Origin: Meloidogyne chitwoodi
Taxonomy: Eukaryota; Nematoda; Chromadorea; Rhabditida; Meloidogynidae
NCBI GenBank assembly: GCA_015183035.1
Contig: JACZZP010000008.1
Location: forward strand, 1,736,001 to 1,800,000
DNA: 64,000 nt
Direction: 5' to 3'
This document shows positions 23,078 through 35,240 of the stretch, piece after piece. Under the pieces are notes generated by a model. It worked only from the letters and a program-made list of their open reading frames with translations, ran no database searches and was not told the origin of the DNA. Made by a program: the position numbers and the translations under genes. Numbering within the stretch: the stretch's first letter is position 1; each line of letters opens with the position of its first letter.

Positions 23078-26000
23078 ATGGTTGACGCTTATTTACATAA
23101 TGGATCAAAAATTGTTGACATCACCAAGGAATTTCTTAAGGCTTGCGAAGGTTATATATCATTTTATATATTTTAAATTTATTGTATTTTTCAGAATTGG
23201 AATTAGCAGAGTTTTCAATGTCAGATAATTTTAAAATTTCTCAAGCTATGAATGCAATTGGTTTATAAATATTTTAATTAAAAAATAATATTTATAATTT
23301 TATAGAGATTATGGATCCAAAAATGGACTCAGGTATTAATTGTATTGAATGGAAATTACAAAATTTTATTAACAAAGCAAAATATACACAAGTAAATTTT
23401 TAATTATAATGAGTATTTTTGAAATTTTTTGTTAGAATTTTATTTAAATTCTCTAAATTTAAGGATATAATGAGAATGCCTTCAAAAGAGATTATTGCAA
23501 TCTTTGACGCTACTTTTGCAACAATAGCCTCTTGGCTAAATTCTCAACCATTGGATCAAACAGTAAAAATAAATTTTAATAAATAAAAATTAATTTCCCT
23601 TTTTTAAATCAGATTTTCTCAAATTTGTGCATGTGTGATTCTGAGGTAATTAAAGATAACATTTATTTGTATTCATTAGCAACGGCAACTTTACATTTTA
23701 CAAGTTTATTGAAGCAATTTTTTAGATACGCGTCTGTTTCGAATGAGGTTTTATATAGATATTTTAATTTTTAATAATTTTATGAAATTCCCATTAACTT
23801 GGGTATTGAAGGCCGAAGGATGAGTGTATTTCAACTGACATGGGGTGGTACCGATGGCCTAAAAATATTTTTTCTTTTCCTATATTAATTAAAATTATCT
23901 ACTAATTTTATCATTTTAGGAGGATATATGTTTACAAACATGTCACAATATTCCTACATATGACCGAACTTTTGTTTCAACTAATTTAATTGATACAATT
24001 ACTAAATTAAGAAAAACAATTAGAGGAAATAATACTTCAATTGAAAAACATGAATTTCAAGCATTGCTCATTCGATTCGAGTTCTTTTCTTCACTTTTGG
24101 AAATGTTCGATTATTTGTTGCCTTCTAAAGAGACATTTTATATGTTAGAATCTGGTGTTAATGAATCAGAAATTGACAATTTTGTACCAAATTTATTTAG
24201 GTTTTTTTAAATTAAATAATTGGGTTTTTTATTTGTTTAAGTAATTATATTATTTTTGTTTTCTTTAAAGACTGTGTAGAATTAATAAAAATTTTTGAAT
24301 TGATTATTAAAAATTTGATTAAAAAAAAATAATTTTTCTCAAAAAATTAAATTACCTATTTTTAAAATCTCTTATTTTTTAATAGTTCTGGTGAACAACT
24401 TCAAAAATGTTTACATTCTCTTAAACGTATAATGACTACAATAAATTATGGAAAACAACCATCACCAACAAAAGATGAATTATTTGATTGGCTTTCAACA
24501 TTTGATAGTAATAATTATCTTTATATGTCCATTGCTGGTCTTCCACGAAAATTAAAATTATTTTCACGAATAGAAGGTTATAAATATATTGAAAATTCTC
24601 TTGAAACTATTGGAGAAATTATTATGAGTATACCTGATTCTGTTACTACAACTTGGGGAATTTTGGTTAAATATTTTATTAATTATTTAATTTTGTTATC
24701 TTTTAACTTTTCTGAACTCGAAAGTTTTTTTTAAAGAAACCTAATCTCTTTAAATATTTATTTTTATACGAAATTTATTTTAATTTATTTTTAATCTTTT
24801 TAGGAAGCGGTCAAAAAATTTGGAGATCTTCATAGTAACATTCTTACGCGTTCAATTCTTCAATTAATTGTAAAATTAATTTTTAAATTAAATTTAAAAA
24901 AATATATTTAATTTTTAAAAAGCTTTTTCCACTAAATCGACATTTAATTACTGGGACATTATCTTTTACTCAAATTGCTTTTAATTCAATTAATCGATTT
25001 TGTGGTTATCTTATGAATAATAATTTACAAGATGTTGTTGCGTAAGTTAAAAATTATTTTAAAATTTAAATATTTTAATTTATTTTTATTAGTCAACATC
25101 ATTCTTATTTTCCTTGTTTAAATGCTTCGTTCAATGAACTTTTTGGTCTTTTTGAACGTGCCTATGCTTGTCTTTACCAAACTCATGGAAATAATTTGGC
25201 TAGGCAATGGGATTTTTTTCATGTTAATTTTGATGATTTTTCTATTTTATTAAATGAGGTTTTTTTCTTTTCTTTTTTTTTAAATATTTTATTAAAAAAA
25301 GGCTATTCTATTAGAAGATGAAATGAGAGGAATTCGTTTAAGAGTTTTTCAAACAAAAGGAATTGTTTTAAGTGTTGGAGGTGTTCCAGTTAGTGATGAT
25401 GATGTTAGTGATTATTCTAAAATAATTCAACCAATGACTCCTTTACCTCCTTTAATTGAAAGATTAAAATTAGAAAATAAAATGGAATATCCTTTATCTA
25501 ATTTTTTTCTTTACACAATTTTGGAAACAATGCACCATTATTTTTGGATTGGTTTTCAATTACGTTTATTTTTGCCGTTTGAATTTATTTATGTTTATTG
25601 GTATTTTTTAAATATATTTATTTAAATAATTTATAGTAAATACTTAAATAATTAGGTATTTTACTAACATTTATTTTTTATTAAAAATCTAAAAAAATCT
25701 TTATATTTTGAATAACATTTTTTAGGTATTTTGGTGAAGTTGTTGCTCGTACTCTAAACAGAATGTCATATAACAGGATTAGTAATCTTCTCTTAGAATT
25801 TCATAGAGGTTTTTTCTTTTTAATTTTAAATTATTTAAAAAAAATTTATTTAGATTTTGACAAAATTGAACGTCATGAAAGAGAACGTCGTTTAGATAGA
25901 ATTGCAAAAAGTCCAACTTCAAGAGGTGCTAAACGTTCTCGTAGCAGATCATTAACAGAAGAAAAATACAGAAATCGTTTAATTGAATTAAAAGTTAAAT

Positions 26001-26637
26001 CTTTATGTTACAAGTTTGTTTGTTTTTTATTAAAATATAATTTAATAATTCTTTTATTAGAATTGAAGCAATGATGTCTAATGGAATTTTTAAAATGATG
26101 GTTGGTTTAATTATAAGTAAAGACATTATTTTACCAGAAGAAGAAATGTTACGTTATAATAGACGTTTTATGTTATTTTCGACATTAAGTGATTTGGTTT
26201 ATTTTGATTATGAAAATTATTTGAAATATTCAAAGTTTGTTTTCTTTTTATTATTATTTTTTTAATTTAATTTAATTAATTTAATTAGATTAAATGAATT
26301 AATAACAACTCCAGCCCATCAACTTTTTCTCAGTGCTGCTCAAACATTTGATGAAGTATCATCTTTTATTAAAAAATATAAACGGGAATTCTTTTGTGAA
26401 ACAAATATTTATCTTTTTGAAGCAATAAGTGAATTAGAAACAATTTCATCAAAAAATGCTATTGTTGCTAGACTTTTGACTAATTATAATTTGGTAAATA
26501 TTTTTAAATAATTTAAATATTTATTTATTTTTAATTTAAAGAATAAAGAACTTTCAATTGACTTTTCAAATGTTGGTCATCATCGTTTACTTTGCTTTTT
26601 TCCAACATTTACACTCAAATCAAAAAATAAAAAATAA
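23078..26637 (+). CDS. NAA35 / MAK10, auxiliary subunit of the NatC N-acetyltransferase
   Basis: At least thirteen short exons encode about 750 residues. The diagnostic block is AMNAIEIMDPKMDSGINC near residue 45, with ELAEFSMSDNFKISQA before it. Later blocks are YDRTFVSTNLIDTITKLR, HEFQALLIRFEFFSSLLEM, RQWDFFHVNFDDFSILLNE, FGEVVARTLNRMSYNRISNL and NELITTPAHQLFLSAAQTFD, in family order. NatC (Naa30, Naa35, Naa38) acetylates N-terminal Met-Leu/Ile/Phe/Trp; Naa35 scaffolds the complex at the ribosome. Near residue 560 there is a basic RS-like stretch (SPTSRGAKRSRSRSLTEEKY) not expected from the family core. The C-terminus is GHHRLLCFFPTFTLKSKNKK. Confidence 0.92.
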
Positions 26638-27260
26638 AATAAATTTTTAAAATTTATTTTATTTTTGCTCATATCTTTTCACTTTTATTTTAAGAGAAAA
26701 TAAAAAAGAAATTTAAAAATATAAATTAAATATTATAAATCTATTATATTTATTTCTGGCCATTTCATTTTTTTTAAATTAAAAAATATGTTAAAAAATG
26801 CACACAAAATTATTATAACATTATTTTATTTAAATATTTGTGTGTATTTTATTTTTCATCTTTTTTTTCCAATTTTTAAAAATAACATTTTTCACATTTT
26901 ATTATTTTTTTGTTTTGTTTTAATTGACAATATATTTTGATTTTATTTAATTTTCTTCTTTTTTTTTTGTAAACACCTCAAATTGCCTTATAATTATTTT
27001 GTTTTTTTGATAATTATTTATTTTAATATTTTTTTTTTGCTTTTTCCCGATGACAAAAAAAAACAAAAAATACTTTTAGGTGTGTCTTAATATTTGAATA
27101 TATTCTCATTAATATTTTTGTTGTTTTAAATGAGAGAAATGATCTCCAATAAATAAAAGAAATTATTATTATATTTTTTTAATATTTTAATTATTTTTTT
27201 AAAATTATCTTTTTAATTTTTTAAATTAATTATTTATTCTTTTATTTTTATATTTTTCAA
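26638..27260. other. Intergenic region between NAA35 and B56
   Basis: Extremely AT-rich with long T and A runs. It contains the NAA35 3' UTR and the upstream region of the next gene; no other feature is recognised. Confidence 0.5.
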
Positions 27261-29873
27261 ATGGATGAGACAGAAGAAAAAACATATTCAGATTTTGGTT
27301 AGTTTTCACATTATTTTTTAAAATAAAATAATTATTTTTAATAAATTTACAAATTTTTATTTCAAAAAACGAGTCAAATCATAAAAAAAAAAGTTTTACA
27401 TACTTTTGATTTTTAATTTATTTATTCTTTTTTTTGTTCTGTTTTAGTTTTTGATTTTTATATACATATATTTAAATTTATTTTTATTAATTATATTTTT
27501 GTTAGTTTGTTTGGTTAAAAGTTGAGGAAATTTGTTTAATTTTTTTTTATTTATATATTATTAATTAAAATTTATTTAAATTAATTTTTAATTTTTAGAA
27601 GAAAAAGAAGATAATAATAATTCTCAAAATGATGATAATAATGCTTCAATAAATGAAGAAAATTCTTCTGAAATTAAATCTAAAAATAATTTTTATGATA
27701 GAACAAATGAAGAATTAAAAAGATTATTTGAAACTAATAAAAGTAATTTATTTAAAAATAAATCTCAAAATAATAATGATGATACTTTTACTGTTTTACC
27801 TCAATTAAATGGTTTATATTTTTTAATTTATTTTTATTTTATTTAATTTTTAAAGAAATTGAAGAAGATAATCAAGAATATTCAAAACAAATATTTATTC
27901 AAAAATTACAACTTTGCACAGAAATTTTTGATTTTTCTATTGATCCACTTTCTAATTTAAGGAAAAAAGAGGTTTTTCTTTTTCTTTTTTTCTTTTTCTT
28001 TTTTTCTTTTTTATAATTTTATTTTTTTAGATAAAAAGGTCAACATTAAATGAATGTATTGATTTTATTACCTTAAAAAATGCTGTACTTTATGAAGAGT
28101 TTTATTTGCCTTTATTTAATATGGTTAAATTATTTAATTTATTTCTTTTTTTTTAATTTTTAAATATTTGGGGGAAAATTCTAGTTAAATTTTAATTTCC
28201 AAAAATAATGTAATTATTAATTCTATGAATGTTTGGACAGATTGGACATCACACCTTTTTTTAAATTTTCTTCTTTTAGTTTTCAATAAATGTATTTCGA
28301 GTTCTTTCACCTCCAACACATCCAACAGGGACTGAATATGATCCAGATGAGGTTTTAATTAAAAAATAATTTTTAATTTTAAAAATTAAAAATAAAAGGA
28401 TGATCCAACATTAGAACCATCATGGCCACATTTACAATTAATTTATGACCTTTTTTTACGATTTATTGAATCTCCTAATTTTGATATTCAACATGCAAAG
28501 GATCTTTTAAATCAAAAATTTATTATTAATGTTTTTTTTAATTATTTTTAAATTAATTTTATTTTTAATTTTCAGTTATTAGAATTATTTGACAGTGAAG
28601 ATCCTCGTGAAAGGGTTTTTTTAATTAATTTATTTTTTAAAAATTAAAATTTTAAAGGATTTTCTTAAAACAATTACTCATCGAATCTATGGAAAACTTG
28701 TTTCTTTTCGACCTTTTATTCGCAAACAAATTAATAATATTTTTTATACTTTTATTTATGAAACAGAAAGACATAATGGAATTGCTGAACTTTTGGAAGT
28801 TTTGGGAAGTATAATTAATGGTTTTTTTTTAATTTTTAAAAGAAGAATAATTAATTTGTTTTTCCTTTAAAGGTTTAGTAATTCCAATTAAAGATGAACA
28901 CAAAACATTTTTGATGAGAGTTTTATTACCTCTTCATAAGGTTTTTTTATTTAAATTAAAAATTAGAAAATAATTTTTAATTTTATAAAATTAGATATAT
29001 TCTAAATTTAGAATAAATTCTTTTCTTTTTTTTAAATAATATCTCTCTTTTAATAAAAATTAAAATATATAATTTAGGCTAAATATTTAAATGCTTATCA
29101 TCCTCAATTAGCTTATTGTATTGTACAATTTATTGATAAAGATCCATCTTTAACAGTTACTGTTGTAAATGCATTATTAAAATATTGGCCTAAAGTACAC
29201 AGTCCTAAAGAGGTTTTTTTTAAAAATATTATTTTATAAATTTAATTTAAATTTTATAGGTAATGTTTTTAAATGAATTGGAAGAAATTTTGGATGTTAT
29301 TGAGTCAGCTGAGGTTTTATTTTTAAAATATTTTTATTTTTTAAAAGTTTAAAAATGTAATGATTCCACTTTTTTATCAATTGGCAAGATGTGTTTCTTC
29401 TCCACATTTTCAGGTATATTTTTAAATAATTTTTTGAAAAAAATATTTTTAATTTTAGGTTGCAGAGAGAGCATTATATTTTTGGAATAATGAATGTATT
29501 TTAGCTTTAATTAGGTAATTTATTTAATTTAAAATAAATAAATAAAATTAAAGTGAAAATGTTCAACAATTATTACCAATAATGTTTCCCGCTTTGTATC
29601 GAAATTCAAGAAATCATTGGAACAAGTTTTTTTTTAATTAATTAATTTTTTAATTTATTTAAATAAAAAAAAAGAACAATTCATGGCCTAATTTATAATA
29701 CATTAAAATTATTTATGGAAGAAGACCAAAAACTTTTTGATTGTTGTGTCCAAAATTATTTAAAAATAAAAGATTCTGAAGATGACGAATTTGAGAAAAA
29801 ACAACAAGTTTGGCAACAATTAGAAGAAATTGCTAATTTTAATTCAAAACAAATTTTAAAAGAAGAAATTTAA
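27261..29873 (+). CDS. PP2A B56-family regulatory subunit
   Basis: The first exon is short ([12 protein letters not shown]) and is followed by an intron of about 295 bases, long for this genome. An acidic, asparagine-rich N-terminal region precedes the HEAT-like B56 fold. Clear blocks are [100 protein letters not shown] and [19 protein letters not shown]. The C-terminus is short ([15 protein letters not shown]), without the long basic tail of B56 delta. It should direct PP2A to LxxIxE substrates. Nematodes have pptr-1 and pptr-2; which one this is remains open. Confidence 0.95.
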
Positions 29874-30445
29874 GAATTGTACTTTTTTTGTAATTATTAA
29901 AAGAATCTGTACTTTGCAATTATTGCCAATTTAATATTTTTATTTTACCCTTCCAATCAAAAAAAAAATCAGGTTTTATTTTCTTTTGTTCATAATAATG
30001 TATTTAATTATTACACCAATACCTACACTTTTTGTAATTTTTTTAATATAAATTTTCAATAATAAATAAAATTGGGGAAATATTTAAATGTTTTTTTTTA
30101 ATTAATTAAAAGTTAAACAGAAAAATTAAAAAAAAATCTCAAATATAAATTCTTTGCCTTTTTGGATTCTTTTTAAAAGATTCTAAATTATATTCAAAAA
30201 GTTACAAGAAAAAATCCCAACGAATAACCAAACTAGGTTAAAATAACATTTTAAATAAAAAATTACACAAAAATACCAACCACACTTTATTATTTTAAGC
30301 AAAAAGAACTACAATAAAATTCGAAAATTCCCATTGATTTTAACGTAAAATAATAATATTTTATTTTGGTGATTAAATAAATGTTTCTTATGCCTTTGAA
30401 TATATTTTTTGTTTTGTTTTTCTTTGGGTAATAATATAAAATCAT
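29874..30445. other. Convergent intergenic region
   Basis: Lies between genes that end toward each other (B56 and eIF5). AT-rich with AATAAA-like signals and no recognisable gene. Confidence 0.5.
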
Positions 30446-32043
30446 TTAAATATTATCAATGTCAAAATCTCCATCATCATCGTTCTCTTTAATATTATTC
30501 AAACCTTTGACTGTTTCATTCTTCTCTTTGTTATTATTATTTTCAATAATTGTCCCAACATTACGACTACGATCATCAAAAGCTACAGCAATATCTCCAT
30601 CATCATCATTATCACTTTCAGAATCTTCTTCAGCTTCTTCAAGCCAAACAAGTACTGGCTGAGCTATTTTTATCATTTCTTTGGCAAAATCTTTTTTAAC
30701 ATATTTGCTACTTGGCTAAAATTAAAATATTTATTTAAAATTATTAAATTTTAAATAAAAAAACCTTTTTCCCCCAAGAAATAAGAACTTCTTCATCACA
30801 AATATCGTTATCATAAAGAGCTTTAATAATATGAGCCGTTTTTGGAAGCAAAACATCTTTTTTTGAAAAAACTTTTTGTTCAATACCTCCTAGAAGATGA
30901 CGTTGAGCCTTTTAAAATAAAGAAATTTAAAATTTTTTATTTTCAAAAAATTCTTTACTTTAACATCATTAACACAAAAACGAAGAAGCAAATTTCGATA
31001 AAGTTTAATTTGCTGAACCAAATCTTCAGTAAAAAGAACATCAGCCAATAAAAGAGAAGCTTTATTTTTCAATTCTAAACGCTCAGCTTCATTTAACATT
31101 TTCTTTCCGTCCTGAATTGTTCCATCACGTAAAGCTTGTTGGAAATACAAATGAAGAATATCTAGACGATCATCAATTGATTTATCCAAATCTTTGTCTA
31201 CGACCATTTTACTCATCTTTAAAAATATATATAATTGTTAAGGTCTCAAAAAATGTTATGTGAGATAGGTAACGAACTCTGATACCAAAATAAATAAAAT
31301 AATTAAAGTTGTAAACCTCTCCACTAAGTTTCTCATTCTCTGTCACTTCTGGAGCCCAATCATCATCATCCTCTTCATCCAAAGATCCACTTCCTCCACG
31401 AACACAACCATTTACTACTCCTTTATCTCCTTCCAAAGCTCCATCTTCACCCTGTGCAGTTTCTCCTGGAGGAGAACCAGAATCATTATTTTTACCATCA
31501 GTAGCAGCACTTTCTTCATTCGTTGGAGGATTTTTCAAAATATAAGCAGACAATTTTTGTTTTGGATCAACTTGATATACATGACCACAAGCCTTGCATT
31601 TTGCATGAATTATTTGTTTTTTAACAGTCTAAAATTGCCAAAAATAAAAAAACCTTTAAAAATAATACCAAAACAGTTTCTGGATTATCACACGCTGGAC
31701 ATAGAACAAATTTTTTAATAAAACCATCCAATAATTCTTGTAACTTTGATGCATCATGTTCACCATTTACAATGTAACGTTCATTCTTAAAGTCAAAGTA
31801 GGTTTGAGCGCCGAGCTCACAGCCAAAATATTTGGTTGGATCTAAATAATAAAGTGTTAATATAACTTTATAAAAAAATTTACAAGTTGGAGGACGTGAT
31901 AGTGATTTCGCAATTTCTAACATATTAGCAATAACCGTCTTAATTCCATTTCCTTTTCCTTCAACTTTGGCCAAAAGGCGTGGCATCTTATAGCGATAAA
32001 AAGGATCTTGCACATTACGATTAACATTAACTTTTTGCGCCAT
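30446..32043 (-). CDS. Translation initiation factor eIF5
   Basis: About six exons encode roughly 440 residues. The N-terminal GAP domain begins [20 protein letters not shown] and contains the arginine finger expected near residue 15, then [20 protein letters not shown] and [16 protein letters not shown]2C2 zinc ribbon follows: CPAC and CKAC ([25 protein letters not shown]). After an acidic linker ([13 protein letters not shown]) the W2/HEAT domain spans [18 protein letters not shown] to [20 protein letters not shown]. The usual aromatic-acidic box is replaced by a longer acidic tail ending DGDFDIDNI. eIF5 triggers GTP hydrolysis by eIF2 at start-codon selection and bridges eIF2 with eIF1 and eIF3. 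Confidence 0.96.
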
Positions 32044-33573
32044 TTTCTTTTCTTATTGTTTTCTCTATTTGTAAATACTAAAAAAAGAACATTTTAATAA
32101 CTACAAATAAATTTAAATTTTATACAAATAAATGGTTTCTTCTGATTTCTCCTCGTTAATTTTCTTTTTAATAATCGTTGTATTAACTTTGTATGATATC
32201 GGTTCCAATAAATGGCATGCGATTCCCCTTAAACAAGACGTTTTACCACGTTTTTCAAATAAGGACTTCAGTTTCTTTCTTTTCTTTGACGATCGTCCTG
32301 CATCAACAAAAAATTAAATTATATTATCAAAATTATTCAAAATAAACCTCTAGGCCAATTGATCATAAAACAATTGAACTTCGTGTCGCTTTTGCTTTTC
32401 TTCTTTAGGCAAAATGTCATACAATATGAACAAACAATACTTTTACGGCTTTTGACGCTTTTGAAAATAATGAATTTAATTTATTGAATTGAATGCCTGA
32501 AAAGTTTACACAATTTTATCGAGAATATATGAATTTCAAGATATCTCAGTTATAAACAAATTGTATATTTAATTACAAAATTCAATTAAATGATATATTG
32601 ATTCAAATTGGTACAAAACACGTATTCAAAAACTAAATGACTAACATACCAAGTAAAATAGTTAATATTTATATGGTTTTCCCATATATTTACACTCATT
32701 TTTCTTTCAAAATAATTGTACAGAGTAGTAAATTATAGAATTTTACCAAATGCTTTAAGGATGCAGCGACCGCAAAAAGAAAAATAGTATTATTATCGAC
32801 GCTTCTTCTCTTTTCTCTAGTTAAGCAGGAGAATAGAGATAGCTTTCGCTTTTTAGCAAACCACACATAATCATTCCACAATTGAAAATATGTGGAAGCT
32901 ATTTCGATAAGCTTACACTCATTTTTAGAAAAATGGATTGAAAATGAAACAAAAAAGGAAGAAAAAAGAAAATATTTACACAAGTTTTTAATTTCTGGGT
33001 AATGGTCGACTCATCACCGCCGATTCAGAGTACAGCTAAATAAAAGGGGACAATTACGGTTCTGGTAAATTCGACAGTGAACTAATCTCTTAAGACATTG
33101 AAAAGTCCCTTTTCGCTTTTCGTCTTGCATTACAGTATTTTTTGCCATTAATCATAAATGTTACAGGCAATTTTCACAAAAGATAACATTCAAATTGTGT
33201 TTTAAACTATCAAATTGTAATTTGAGAAAAGAGCTTTTTCTATTGTCGCCCAATCCTTTTTGTCAAACTCAAAATGGTTCTAGACTCTTCTCAATGGAAG
33301 GCTTAAAATTTATTTTTGACTTTTCAAATTAACGCTAACAAATCATAAAAAAACTCAGAAACTCCAATTTAACAAAATTTATATCATCAAGAAACAATAT
33401 ATACATACAATCGCAAATGCAAAATACATATTATATTTACAACATACGGGGTGAGAACAGAGAGCAAAATATATGGGACACAATATTATAGTGGGGAAAT
33501 ATCACATTGGGGATCTTTTATACATGGCAGTCACAGTGGCACTTCACGACTTCACGTTTCTTCCGCTTCCGTC
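32044..33573. other. Region upstream of eIF5
   Basis: Holds the eIF5 upstream region. A 61-codon open frame at 32132-32317 is listed separately. The remainder (32318-33573) has no convincing gene; an antisense open frame at 32696-32983 has no family features. Confidence 0.45.
32132..32317 (+). CDS. Possible small single-pass membrane protein
   Basis: This open frame runs divergently from eIF5, starting 89 bases from its ATG. It encodes 61 residues with a hydrophobic stretch SSLIFFLIIVVLTLYDI at residues 7-23, followed by a polar region DVLPRFSNKDF. No homolog is recognised. The balance of codons is less AT-biased than most chance frames here. It could equally be chance or a fragment. Confidence 0.25.
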   Translation: MVSSDFSSLIFFLIIVVLTLYDIGSNKWHAIPLKQDVLPRFSNKDFSFFLFFDDRPASTKN

Positions 33574-34117
33574 CTATTCACGTTCGAAGCGCACGTAGAG
33601 ACGCTTGATGCCTTGCTCCTTCTTGACCATGTCCCACTGCATTCGCGCCTTGGTGTTCGAGTCCTCGGTTTCGTGGTTGTAGACAGCAACGTCTAAATTA
33701 TAAAAAAGTTTATTATGGCAGAAACAGCGATGAATGAAGCTAACATTGGCGATCGTCCTCCGGCAGGTCTTCTTTCGTCAGGAGCAGAAGCCTGACCGTC
33801 GCCGAGCCTTGCGGTTTGAGAATTCCAACAGGAGGCCGGATCTTGATGAGCTCGTTACTGAAAATAAAAGGCTGGTTACATCCGTTCTTATCCTGGGATT
33901 AGCTGATTTGAGCTTACTTCGTGCACTTGACCTTGTAGAGTTGGATCGCGTCTCCTTTGTTCTCAATCTTCAGCTCTACAACGGGCTCCGGTGGCGAATC
34001 CTCCTTGACCGAGAACACAATGCGATCATCGGGCGTCGTCACCAGCCTTCAAAAAAATAAAAAATATTAATTAATTAAATAAAAGAAATAAAAGAAACAA
34101 AATAAAGTAACCCACAT
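33574..34117 (-). CDS. MSP-domain protein (major sperm protein-like)
   Basis: Exons about 34117-34116, 34046-33917, 33858-33750 and 33691-33574. The start codon is split by intron 1: AT, then a GTGGGT donor, and G after the acceptor. The product of about 125 residues has the MSP/VAP immunoglobulin-like fold: DDRIVFSVKE, VELKIENKGDAIQLYKVKCT, ELIKIRPPVGILKPQGSATV, KEDLPEDDRQYVAVYNHETE and QGIKRLYVRFERE. MSP-domain proteins form the motile cytoskeleton of nematode sperm or act as membrane-contact adaptors. This is a divergent small member without a transmembrane tail. Codons are markedly less AT-rich than in neighbouring genes, as is the gene across the promoter. Confidence 0.85.
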
Positions 34118-34345
34118 GTTGATTGAAGAGCACGAACAGCAAGATTGATCGGAGTTTGTGAGTATTTGAAGAAGTTATGTGAAGAGAATAATGGCATGCT
34201 TTTATATCATCTTGAAAGGCTAAAAAAGTATCATATATAAAAGCCCAAACATAACTGTTAAAAATAACGACGCAATCTTCAACTTGACAAGGACAAGCAA
34301 CGTTCGTGCCAACGACTCATCTGAAGCCGTGTTCATCTCGTCAAC
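34118..34345. promoter_or_regulatory. Compact divergent promoter with mirrored TATA boxes
   Basis: The only 228 bases between two divergent start codons hold two outward-facing TATA boxes. CTTTTATATCATC at about 34199-34211 reads GATATAAAAG toward the MSP gene. ATCATATATAAAAG at about 34230-34243 faces the plus-strand gene. The two form an imperfect inverted repeat about 45 bases long. Coordinated expression of both genes is inferred. Confidence 0.65.
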
Positions 34346-35240
34346 ATGTTCTTCATGCTGCTGCTATTGGCCATTGTGGTTGGTGTTATCTACTATGTTG
34401 CCCTGTATCCAGTCGACGCGTCAATGTCAACGGAAGCTGAAGTGAGTTTTTTTTTATTATAAAAGTCATAAAAATACTCTTTTTTAGAAGGGTTCAAAGG
34501 AGTCGTCAGCGGCTGGAAGTGAGGAGAAGGCTGCAGCCGTCAGCTCGGGAAGCAAAGGTGACGAAAGTGCCGATGATCCGTTTGCTCTTCGTGGACGCCG
34601 TCCGGGTGCTCTAACGCCAGTTCCCATCTACTTGGTTGGACCAGTAGAAGTGAGGAAAATGCTTGGAAACGATTCTGCTAGCGACTCAAAAGTGAGCAGA
34701 GGAACATCAGAACGAAGTACTGGCACACCATCGAAAGAGAAAAAGTCAAAGAGCCATCGTCGAAGCAGTAAGCTGCCGGTGCCAAAGAGTGAGGATGACA
34801 AAGGAGCCGCTGGGAAGGCAAAGAAGCGGAGTGGATCTTCTGGCCGACATCATCGTAAGAAGGATAAAAAGGAGGCAGTCAGCGACAGCAGTAGTAAAGC
34901 TGGTTCGGCGAGTGAGAGCGGCAAAGCAGAGGGTAATTGTTTTTAAGTTTGAAAGGCCATAATAATAATAAAATTTTATTTTCAGCAAAAAAATCTACGA
35001 CTGAAGCTGGAAAAGTGCGCAGTCGCAAGTCAGGTGAATCCAAAGGACGATCTAAAGGACATAAGGGTGAGTTGTTTTGAGAGATTGCTAATTTTAATTT
35101 AATTAAATCTTTATTTAGACGGCAGTCGTTCTCGCAGTCGCAACGCCAGCCGCGGGAAGTCATCTAAGAAGGACAGGAAGCATGCTTCTCCTCTGCCTCC
35201 AGCACTGAAGGAGTCTTCGAAGAAGCCGACGAAGCTCTGA
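34346..35240 (+). CDS. Membrane-anchored basic low-complexity protein, unrecognised
   Basis: Exons 34346-34440, about 34488-34933, 34985-35065 and 35119-35240. The N-terminus MFFMLLLLAIVVGVIYYVAL is a signal anchor or signal peptide. An ordered segment DDPFALRGRRPGALTPVPIY follows. The rest is lysine-, serine- and arginine-rich with SR/RS and SGRHHRKKDKK motifs, ending KKPTKL. No domain family is recognised. The compact promoter shared with an MSP-domain gene and the similarly GC-richer codons suggest a sperm-related or highly expressed nematode-specific protein, but that is inference. The gene is intact with canonical splice sites. Confidence 0.75.

Noticed and set aside
32696..32983. 95-codon minus-strand open frame
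   Set aside because: No recognised motif, no neighbouring exon, and sequence typical of chance frames here.
33451..34060. Plus-strand open frames over the MSP gene
   Set aside because: They are GC-richer shadows of a clear MSP-domain gene on the minus strand.
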